DNA of 6,164 bases. It comes from Pontimonas sp. Lineage in GTDB: Bacteria; Actinomycetota; Actinomycetes; Actinomycetales; Microbacteriaceae. Below the pieces are notes generated by a model that made no database searches, was not told the DNA's origin, and worked only from the letters and a program-made list of their open reading frames with translations. Shown here in pieces: positions 1-4,732 of the stretch. Each line of letters starts with the position of its first letter. Position 1 is the first letter of the stretch. A program made the translations under genes and the position numbers. Location: NCBI GenBank assembly GCA_023263045.1, contig JALQXU010000053.1:1-6164 (forward strand). The letters are read 5' to 3'.

Positions 1-968
1 AGGTAGTCCAGGGTGACCTGGTCAACCGGGAAAATCGCGGCAGTGGAGCCAAACTCCGGGCTCATGTTTCCGATGGTGGCCCTGTTCGCCAAGGGAACCT
101 GGGTCACACCGGCTCCATAGAATTCGACAAATTTTCCGACCACCCCGTGCTCGCGAAGCATCTGGGTGATCGTCAACACCACGTCGGTGGCCGTAACACC
201 GGTCGGAATGGAGCCGGTGAGCTTGAAGCCCACAACCCGGGGAATCAGCATGGACACGGGCTGGCCCAGCATGGCTGCCTCAGCCTCGATGCCTCCCACT
301 CCCCAACCGAGCACACCGAGCCCATTGACCATGGTGGTGTGCGAGTCGGTTCCGACACAGGTGTCGGGGAAGGCCTGGGTAACACCGTCGATGTCTTTGG
401 TGTAGGTGACTTTCGCGAGATTCTCGATGTTCACCTGGTGAACGATTCCCGTTCCTGGGGGAACCACCTTGAAGTTGTTGAACGCTGTTTGGCCCCAACG
501 GAGGAACTGATAGCGCTCGCCGTTACGCTCGTATTCAATATCAACGTTGCGCTCAAACGAATCAGGCTGACCAAACAAGTCAGCAATCACCGAGTGATCG
601 ATCACGAGTTCAGCGGGCGACAGGGGGTTGACCTTAGAGGGGTCTCCTCCGAGATCGACGATGGCTTCGCGCATGGTCGCCAGGTCCACAATGCACGGCA
701 CACCGGTGAAATCTTGAAGAACAACCCTGGCCGGAGTGAACTGGATTTCCGTCGAAGGCTCGGCCTCGGGGTCCCAGTTCGCGATCGCCTCGATGTGCTC
801 CTTGGTGATGTTGGCGCCGTCCTCGGTGCGCAGGAGGTTTTCGAGGAGAACTTTGAGCGAAAACGGAAGGGTTTGGTGGCCCTCTACCGCGTCGGTGCGA
901 AAGATCTCGTAACTGCGGTCCCCCACGTGAAGGGTGTCTTTAGCCTGAAAACTGTTGAGTGAACCCAC
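1..968 (-). CDS. acnA: Aconitate hydratase AcnA, N-terminal part (runs off the left edge)
   Basis: Aconitase interconverts citrate and isocitrate in the TCA cycle, in the cytoplasm, using a [4Fe-4S] cluster. The window holds the first 322 codons of a protein that is usually about 890-940 residues. The N-terminus (NSFQAKDTL, then SYEIFR) is typical of the AcnA/IRP1-type family. Also visible are IDHSV (123-127), the segment around FLRWGQTAFNNFKVVPPGTG (155-174) and DTCVGTDSHTTMVNGLGVLG (202-221), all strong family signatures. The cluster-binding cysteines lie further C-terminal, outside the window. I start it at GTG 968 because the protein similarity begins there and AGGAG (978-974) sits 5 nt upstream. 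It follows DUF3159 on the same strand after 53 nt, and that gap contains an 18-bp dyad likely to control it. The identification is secure; only the C-terminal part is unseen. Confidence 0.97.
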   Translation of the reverse strand, partial: MGSLNSFQAKDTLHVGDRSYEIFRTDAVEGHQTLPFSLKVLLENLLRTEDGANITKEHIEAIANWDPEAEPSTEIQFTPARVVLQDFTGVPCIVDLATMREAIVDLGGDPSKVNPLSPAELVIDHSVIADLFGQPDSFERNVDIEYERNGERYQFLRWGQTAFNNFKVVPPGTGIVHQVNIENLAKVTYTKDIDGVTQAFPDTCVGTDSHTTMVNGLGVLGWGVGGIEAEAAMLGQPVSMLIPRVVGFKLTGSIPTGVTATDVVLTITQMLREHGVVGKFVEFYGAGVTQVPLANRATIGNMSPEFGSTAAIFPVDQVTLDY

Positions 969-996
969 GCCAACTCCTCGAACACTGCTCGGAAAC

Positions 997-1014
997 TATC
1001 TTTACGTCAAGATA
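997..1014 (-). promoter_or_regulatory. 18-bp near-perfect dyad upstream of acnA, candidate operator
   Basis: Read on the minus strand the site is TATCTTGACGTAAAGATA; 8 of its 9 base pairs are symmetric. It lies 29 nt upstream of the acnA GTG, in the only gap of the dut-to-acnA cluster. It contains TTGACG, which could act as a -35 box, so a bound regulator would block polymerase. A dimeric MarR-type repressor is a reasonable guess; TamR of Streptomyces, a MarR-family protein, is known to control aconitase there. No -10 box is clear, and the regulator is not in this window. The site is too AT-rich and loop-poor to be a terminator and has no following T-tract. Confidence 0.55.
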
Positions 1015-1021
1015 AATACTA

Positions 1022-1705
1022 TCACCGCGACTCTGTCGCTTTCGAGCCATACACAGCGCGATAGAGCAACCACGTCACCCAGAGCCACGCCGCGTAGAGG
1101 GGTAGGCCCATGATGAGTTTCGTGGCCGCGAGAGCAGTAATTGAGGCGGAAAGATACATCGGCACCTGAATGGCGAGCCGGAGCGCAAAGAGCGCGGCCC
1201 AACACCACGTGGTGACGTAGGCCACATGTCGAGTGCCCGCTTGGTTTCTCCACGTGGGGTCGCCCGCGAGCGAACCCGCAAGATACCCCAGGAGCGGGCG
1301 CCTGACCACGAGGGAGCCCAGCAGAAGGGCTAACCACAACGCATTGGCCCCAAATCCGAGGACGAAATTATCTTCCGCCCGACCTGACCACAGGGCAATC
1401 CCGGCGGAAGCAGCAATTCCAACAAGCCCAGCGAGAGCCGGCAGGAGAGCTGTTCGCTGGAACAGTCGAACAACAATGAACAGGATCGACAGCGCCACCG
1501 GGGCTGCCACGGAAGGCACGACGTCGCCCGTCAAGGTGTAGGTGATGAGAAAGCCCAGTCCGGGGCCCACCGACTCGATCAGGCCGCGTGTTTTCCCTAC
1601 GGCACTCCAGAGCGCCTCCACGGTGGGGGTCTCCCCCGGTGTCAGCGCACCCAGCCCCCCTCTCACCTCACCAGCGAGGGACTTGTCGGGTGTGGCGTCA
1701 CCCAT
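1022..1705 (-). CDS. DUF3159 family integral membrane protein
   Basis: This is a conserved actinobacterial membrane protein of unknown function. After a soluble N-terminal tail of about 40 residues come roughly six hydrophobic segments (about 43-60, 64-82, 88-106, 115-133, 163-185 and 191-215). Family-like stretches are GRAEDNFVLGF (108-118), RRPLLGYLAG (135-144), the WRNQAGTRHVAYVTTW loop and helix (152-167), LRLAIQVPMYL (175-185) and TKLIMGLPLYA (195-205). I use ATG 1705, giving 227 aa; it shares one base with the DUF3710 stop (TGATG), which implies coupled translation. A TTG one codon upstream could also start it. No good Shine-Dalgarno sequence is visible, which fits coupling. The charged, family-conserved loop between the fourth and fifth helices is the most likely functional part, but no enzymatic or transport motif is evident. 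Confidence 0.88.
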   Translation of the reverse strand: MGDATPDKSLAGEVRGGLGALTPGETPTVEALWSAVGKTRGLIESVGPGLGFLITYTLTGDVVPSVAAPVALSILFIVVRLFQRTALLPALAGLVGIAASAGIALWSGRAEDNFVLGFGANALWLALLLGSLVVRRPLLGYLAGSLAGDPTWRNQAGTRHVAYVTTWCWAALFALRLAIQVPMYLSASITALAATKLIMGLPLYAAWLWVTWLLYRAVYGSKATESR

Positions 1706-2331
1706 CAAGCAGTACCACCGGGTGCTTGATCATTCCCGGTGGGAGGGACGCGAAGCGGCAACAAATCACGGGGAGGAAGCGGAGTTTTGCCCCTGACCAC
1801 TACGACGCGTCGAATCATGGTGTGAATAATCTCTGCGGCTTCGGGGTTGGTGGCCGCTGGTCCGCCGATGACAGCGCGAAGAAACCACCGGGGTCCATCG
1901 ATTCCGAGGAAGCGAACATTGCGCGACCCGAATGACCCTCCCGTTTGAACAGGGACCTGGGCTTGAACCTCTGGTCCAAAAGGCCCCTCCACCTCACTGA
2001 TGGTCCCCCCTTGTTTTCGGACCTGGTCCATGATTTGGGCACGAATACCGTGCCATAGACCGCTGGAGCGGGGAGCTGCGAAAGGTTGCAGCTGAACGGT
2101 GGATCCGTCGTGTTCGAGGGTGACCGCAATCACTCGGTTGTTGTTCTTGTCTATCTCCAGACGAAGCTGCATACCGCGCTTGGGTTCAATCCGTAAAGCA
2201 CCGAGGTCGACAGAAGGACGAATGGCTCCCGCTTCGCTCTCATCGAGCGGCCCATTGATTTCTCGATCGACAGGGCCCGATTTCGGATACTCCTCTTTAC
2301 CGCCGGGGAGGCTGGTCGCTGTGTCGCTCAC
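1705..2331 (-). CDS. DUF3710 family protein
   Basis: A 208-residue soluble protein of unknown function, conserved in actinobacteria next to dut. The first 25 or so residues are charged and probably disordered. The family core then begins: NGPLDESEA (26-34), VDLGALRIEP (41-50), LQPFAAPRSSGLW (81-93), GPFGPEVQAQVPV (116-128), RFLGIDGPRWFLRAV (140-154) and VVVVRGKTPLPPRDLLPLRV (176-195). The length is usual for the family and no catalytic motif is apparent. The start is GTG 2331, which overlaps the dut stop by 4 nt (GTGA). A good ribosome site, AGGAAGGA, lies inside the dut 3' end with 5 nt spacing. Its stop overlaps the DUF3159 start. This tight coupling to dUTPase suggests co-expression, but I infer no biochemical role. 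Confidence 0.92.
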   Translation of the reverse strand: MSDTATSLPGGKEEYPKSGPVDREINGPLDESEAGAIRPSVDLGALRIEPKRGMQLRLEIDKNNNRVIAVTLEHDGSTVQLQPFAAPRSSGLWHGIRAQIMDQVRKQGGTISEVEGPFGPEVQAQVPVQTGGSFGSRNVRFLGIDGPRWFLRAVIGGPAATNPEAAEIIHTMIRRVVVVRGKTPLPPRDLLPLRVPPTGNDQAPGGTA

Positions 2332-2777
2332 GCGTGTCCTTCCTGGGTTCCCGTGGACCCAAAACCGCCGGTGTCTCTCTCGCTTCCGGGGAGCGCTTTC
2401 ACAAGCTGGAAGTGTGCTCGCGCCACAGGCGAGATCACGAGCTGCGCTATCCGATCACCCGGGTCAATGGTAAACGTCTCCACCGGGTCGTGATTGATCA
2501 TGATGACCGATATTTCTCCGCGATATCCCGCGTCGACGACTCCCGGAGCGTTCACCAGTCCTATCCCGTGGCGAAGCGCCAGTCCGCTACGGGGCATGAC
2601 ATAGGCCACATAGCCAGGAGGTAGGGCAATGTGGGTGCCGGTGGGTACAAGAACTCGCTGCCCTGGTTCCAGTACGTGAGCGTTCGTTGCCCGCAAATCA
2701 GCTCCCGCATCACCGGGGTGGGCATAGGTTGGCTCGACACCGGTGAAGAGCACCTCTGGTGTGAGCTCGTGAGTCAT
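2328..2777 (-). CDS. dut: Deoxyuridine 5'-triphosphate nucleotidohydrolase (trimeric dUTPase)
   Basis: dUTPase hydrolyses dUTP to dUMP and pyrophosphate, keeping uracil out of DNA and supplying dUMP for dTMP synthesis. All five motifs of the homotrimeric family are present in the 149-residue protein: I, HPGDAGADL (20-28); II, PRSGLA (62-67); III, GVVDAGYRGEI (79-89), with the water-activating Asp82 and substrate-stacking Tyr85; IV, GDRIAQLVI (107-115); V, the C-terminal lid RDTGGFGSTG (134-143), with Arg134 and Phe139. The length matches the roughly 150-residue family. I chose ATG 2777; an upstream TTG at 2801 would add eight residues overlapping the promoter-like GTATAC and is less likely. 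The gene heads the dut-DUF3710-DUF3159(-acnA) cluster. It has no properly spaced Shine-Dalgarno sequence, only GGGGGA abutting the start, and a -10-like TATACC/TACCCT ends 7-8 nt before the ATG, so its mRNA may be leaderless. Confidence 0.96.
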   Translation of the reverse strand: MTHELTPEVLFTGVEPTYAHPGDAGADLRATNAHVLEPGQRVLVPTGTHIALPPGYVAYVMPRSGLALRHGIGLVNAPGVVDAGYRGEISVIMINHDPVETFTIDPGDRIAQLVISPVARAHFQLVKALPGSERDTGGFGSTGTQEGHA

Positions 2778-2785
2778 TCCCCCAG

Positions 2786-2793
2786 GGTATACG
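2786..2793. promoter_or_regulatory. Palindromic GTATAC -10-like element between divergent dut and DUF3093
   Basis: The 31-bp gap between the dut ATG and the DUF3093 GTG contains the perfect hexamer palindrome GTATAC (2787-2792). Read leftward it gives TATACC (or the overlapping TACCCT, a good TANNNT match) 7-8 nt before the dut ATG. Read rightward it gives TATACG 15 nt before the DUF3093 GTG. Neither side has a convincing -35 box at 17 nt. One symmetrical -10 may therefore serve both directions with very short or absent leaders. The call rests on position and composition only. Confidence 0.4.
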
Positions 2794-2808
2794 TGGTGCA
2801 ATAGAGGT

Positions 2809-3243
2809 GTGATTCTCTATCGCGAGCGCCTTTCCCCCAGTTGGTGGATGATCGTCGCAGTCGGACTGGTCGTGCCCGCGACAGTGCTCATCTTTCTTCC
2901 CCTCAACGTCTTTGTGGGCGTCATCTCCGGTTTAGGTTTGTGGGTCTCGTCAGTCGCCGTTCTCTGGGGGTTCTCGCCGGTGATCGCGGTCACTGAGGAG
3001 GGTTTGCGGGTCGGCGCAGCGTACTTGGAAAGAGAGTTCTGGGGCCAGACGCAGGCTTTTCGAGGCGTGGAGGCTCGACACGAGAGGGGACCGGGGGCCC
3101 ATGGTCTTGCATGGCTGAGCCTTCGGCCGTGGATTGACCCGGTCGTGAAGATTGAGGTCACCGATCCCGAAGACCACACGCCTTACTGGCTCGTCTCTAG
3201 TAAGAACCCCGAGGCGCTGATCGCAGCGCTGTCTCAGAACTAG
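2809..3243 (+). CDS. DUF3093 family membrane protein
   Basis: A 144-residue conserved actinobacterial protein of unknown function. The N-terminus LYRERLSPSWW (3-13) leads into two hydrophobic helices (about 13-31 and 33-54). A soluble C-terminal domain of roughly 90 residues follows. Its family signatures are VTEEGLRVGAAYL (61-73), LSLRPWIDPVVKIEV (104-118) and the strongly conserved DHTPYWLVSSKNPEAL (122-137). Orientation is uncertain; with a short N-terminus and a long C-terminal domain, a cytoplasmic C-terminus is plausible. The start is GTG 2809, the only credible in-frame start. AGAGG lies just 1 nt before it, too close for normal Shine-Dalgarno pairing, so leaderless or near-leaderless translation is possible. 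It is divergent from dut and its TAG stop is shared with the oppositely oriented DUF4193 gene inside one CTAG. Pairing with DUF4193 and dut is a recurrent actinobacterial arrangement. Confidence 0.9.
   Translation: MILYRERLSPSWWMIVAVGLVVPATVLIFLPLNVFVGVISGLGLWVSSVAVLWGFSPVIAVTEEGLRVGAAYLEREFWGQTQAFRGVEARHERGPGAHGLAWLSLRPWIDPVVKIEVTDPEDHTPYWLVSSKNPEALIAALSQN
3214..3229. repeat. Small inverted repeat at the 3' end of DUF3093
   Basis: GCGCTG-ATCG-CAGCGC forms a 6-bp perfect stem with a 4-nt loop inside the last codons of DUF3093, 10 nt before the shared CTAG. There is no T-rich tract on either side, so it is not a normal intrinsic terminator. It could slow polymerase or protect a 3' end, but alanine/leucine codon usage (EALIAAL) explains much of it. 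Confidence 0.3.
3240..3243. other. Shared CTAG: convergent stops of DUF3093 and DUF4193
   Basis: CTAG is its own reverse complement, so TAG at 3241-3243 ends DUF3093 on the plus strand and TAG at 3242-3240 ends DUF4193 on the minus strand. The genes overlap tail to tail by 4 bp, leaving no space for an intergenic terminator. Confidence 0.95.
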
Positions 3244-3533
3244 CGGGAACACTCCTGACACACTGAGCCGAGTTTGGTCTCGTGGTCGACTTGGGAGCGG
3301 TGCTTCACCAGGAAACACTCCACACAGGTGAACTCGTCAGCCTGGGGTGGAAGGACGACAACATCAAGCTCAACATTCGCGAGATCTTGCCCCGCAAGTT
3401 CCAGGGAACCCAGGTTGTCGGCATCTTCGGCGTCGACGACCCCGGAGAGCTTGTCGGGAACGCGCTCCTGCAACGCCTGGATGGATTCGGTGTCCTCTTC
3501 GGTCTTACGAGGGGCGTCGTAATCGGTGGCCAT
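3240..3533 (-). CDS. DUF4193 family zinc-ribbon-like protein
   Basis: A 97-residue actinobacterial protein of unknown function. The N-terminus MATDYDAPRK is the hallmark of the family. An acidic, probably flexible middle follows (GVVDAEDADN at 31-40, ELAGQDL at 46-52). The C-terminus is LPPQADEFTCVECFLVKHRS (61-80), then a CxxC near the end. Cys70/Cys73 and Cys92/Cys95 form a classical two-knuckle zinc-binding pattern, suggesting a nucleic-acid or protein-binding ribbon; this is inference from the cysteine spacing. I use ATG 3533 because homologues begin MATDYD. AGGGAG (3551-3546) lies 12 nt upstream, rather far, while an in-frame TTG at 3542 would lie only 3 nt from it, so the start could be three residues longer. 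A TACTAT -10-like box lies 29 nt upstream. The gene is divergent from sepH and convergent with DUF3093. Confidence 0.93.
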   Translation of the reverse strand: MATDYDAPRKTEEDTESIQALQERVPDKLSGVVDAEDADNLGSLELAGQDLANVELDVVVLPPQADEFTCVECFLVKHRSQVDHETKLGSVCQECSR

Positions 3534-3562
3534 CGTTCTCAATCACTCCCTTTTAGATTGGG

Positions 3563-3568
3563 ATAGTA
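3563..3568 (-). promoter_or_regulatory. Candidate -10 box (TACTAT) for DUF4193
   Basis: On the minus strand TACTAT is a full TANNNT match in an AT-rich tract, 29 nt before the DUF4193 ATG and 11 nt before its AGGGAG ribosome site. That geometry suits a leader of about 20-25 nt. No clear -35 box is seen 16-19 nt upstream. Confidence 0.45.
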
Positions 3569-3584
3569 GGAAAAGTCGGCGTTA

Positions 3585-3623
3585 GTTTGCCTGATAAGTA
3601 ATGCAAACCGCAAACCGTAACCC
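3585..3623. repeat. Heptamer-like direct repeats and inverted copy between DUF4193 and sepH
   Basis: Three abutting 7-mers lie at 3603-3623: GCAAACC, GCAAACC, GTAACCC. An inverted GTTTGC at 3585-3590 pairs with GCAAAC at 3603-3608 across 12 nt. A second GTAACCC occurs at 3640-3646 inside the odd palindrome GGGTAACCC. The region is non-coding and midway between two divergent starts, so regulator binding is plausible. Response regulators commonly bind such tandem boxes, and GTAAC-type direct repeats are described for MtrA in actinobacteria. No specific factor can be assigned from sequence alone. Confidence 0.4.
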
Positions 3624-3681
3624 ACAACCGCGCAACAGGGTAACCCGAAGCCCCGACATATCCCGACGCCACACCCGGGAA

Positions 3682-3687
3682 TATTCT
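3682..3687 (+). promoter_or_regulatory. Weak candidate -10 box (TATTCT) for sepH
   Basis: TATTCT matches TANNNT and lies 61 nt before the sepH ATG in a locally AT-rich patch. No TTGACA-like -35 box is at the right distance, so this is only the best-looking candidate. Confidence 0.25.
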
Positions 3688-3705
3688 GAAATCTGCAGGG
3701 CGGGC

Positions 3706-3723
3706 GTGCCAAGCTAAAGGCAC
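3706..3723. repeat. Inverted repeat in the sepH leader
   Basis: GTGCC (3706-3710) and GGCAC (3719-3723) flank an 8-nt AT-richer centre, 25 nt before the sepH ATG. It could be a small operator or an mRNA hairpin just upstream of the ribosome site. Five base pairs in a GC-rich genome can arise by chance. Confidence 0.3.
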
Positions 3724-3748
3724 CAGCACAGAAGACGGAGCAGGGACC

Positions 3749-4729
3749 ATGACCACACTTACGCTCGTCGGGGTCGAAAATGACACGCTTGTCTTGGTAT
3801 CCGAGGACGGCCAACGGTTCTTCGTCGAGATCAATGAGGCCCTTCGCGATGCTTTGCGCCAACGCTCCGGAGCAGATTCCACAGCCCACAGGGTCAGTCC
3901 GAAGGACATCCAAGCCCACATCCGTCGTGGACTCACAGCTCAGCAGGTGGCAGACCTCACCGGCGAAGAGGTGACCTACATCGAAAAGTTCGAGGGTGCG
4001 GTGATTGCGGAGCGCAACTTTATTGTCGACCAGGCCCTCGCCGTATCGGTCACCACGAGAAGTGGTGACGAAACAACGTTTGGCCAGTCGATTCGAGAGC
4101 GACTCGAAGAAATATCTGCCTCCGGCGAGAAATGGAGCGCGTGGAAAGAGGAGACGGGCTGGCTGATCGAGCTCACCTTCGCGGAAGGTGACGTGGAGCA
4201 CTCGGCGAGATGGACCTTCCATCAGCGAAAGCATGTTTTGGAGCCTCTCAACGAGGACGCCACCGTGCTCTCCCGCCATGAACCGATGCCCACCACTCTG
4301 ATTCCCAAGTTGAGTGCTGTCGCAACAGCGGAAACAGAGACTGAACCCGATCGGTTTGACTCCGAAATCTTTGAGTCCTCCGATTTGGGCGAAACGGGAC
4401 CTCTATTGGAGCCAGTGCCGTATGGCCGTCAGGAGGACGAGGGTCGCATGGCTGACACCGCTGATCTGTTGGAAGCCTTGCGTCGCAAGCGTGGAGAACG
4501 CGAGCCTGCCCCGGGCGCTGACGAGGGCTCCAGGAGCGCCCATCCCGCAACGGGAGGGATTCGACTGGTGGACGACGAGGCCACCGATGCTCCGGTTACG
4601 CCGATTGGGGGCTCACACTCCCCCGATGATGATGACCCGGAACCAACGCCGCCCAAAAAGAAGCGCCCGGAAATGCCCAGCTGGGACGACATCGTTTTTG
4701 GCGCGAGAAGCGACGACGACCCGGCCTAG
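3749..4729 (+). CDS. sepH: Septation protein SepH (DUF3071)
   Basis: SepH is an actinobacterial cell-division protein that binds FtsZ and stimulates assembly of the division ring; that role is known from Streptomyces and Mycobacterium. This copy has 326 residues. The N-terminal DUF3071 domain covers about 1-170 and opens with a beta-rich segment (LTLVGVENDTLVLVSEDGQRF). A helix-turn-helix-like region follows at about 49-92: SPKDIQAHIRRGLTAQQVADLTG, then VTYIEKFEGAVIAER. In homologues this region is needed for the FtsZ contact. The remainder is acidic, proline-rich and probably disordered, broken by TADLLEALRRKRGERE (237-252), a basic KKKRPE patch and the conserved C-terminal motif PSWDDIVFG (310-318). 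The start is ATG 3749, with GGAG 8 nt upstream. It is divergent from DUF4193 and shares its TAG stop with the opposite gene through CTAG. Confidence 0.94.
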   Translation: MTTLTLVGVENDTLVLVSEDGQRFFVEINEALRDALRQRSGADSTAHRVSPKDIQAHIRRGLTAQQVADLTGEEVTYIEKFEGAVIAERNFIVDQALAVSVTTRSGDETTFGQSIRERLEEISASGEKWSAWKEETGWLIELTFAEGDVEHSARWTFHQRKHVLEPLNEDATVLSRHEPMPTTLIPKLSAVATAETETEPDRFDSEIFESSDLGETGPLLEPVPYGRQEDEGRMADTADLLEALRRKRGEREPAPGADEGSRSAHPATGGIRLVDDEATDAPVTPIGGSHSPDDDDPEPTPPKKKRPEMPSWDDIVFGARSDDDPA

Positions 4730-4732
4730 GCC
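4723..4732. other. GGCCTAGGCC palindrome holding both stops of sepH and the phosphohydrolase
   Basis: A perfect 10-bp palindrome is centred on CTAG. TAG at 4727-4729 ends sepH, and TAG at 4728-4726 ends the minus-strand gene. The two genes overlap tail to tail by 4 bp, as at 3240-3243. There is no hairpin with a T-tract nearby. Confidence 0.9.

Noticed and set aside
147..962. Long plus-strand open frame of 271 codons
   Set aside because: It lies wholly opposite the aconitase gene, whose minus-strand translation matches the family throughout; the plus-strand product is Gly/His/Arg-rich with no family resemblance and no ribosome site.
2099..2624. Plus-strand open frames across DUF3710 and dut
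   Set aside because: They are antisense to genes with complete family motifs and have no start signals.
3214..3243. Intrinsic terminator between DUF3093 and DUF4193
   Set aside because: The stem is only 6 bp, lies inside coding sequence and has no T-tract on either strand.
3539..4279. Minus-strand open frame of 246 codons antisense to sepH and covering the intergenic region
   Set aside because: sepH on the plus strand has clear DUF3071 features; this frame gives a cysteine-scattered product with no recognisable motif and covers likely promoters.
4612..4640. GAT microrepeat (CCCCGATGATGATGACCC) as a possible tandem repeat locus
   Set aside because: It encodes the Asp run in the disordered SepH tail; only three units, no larger repeat structure.
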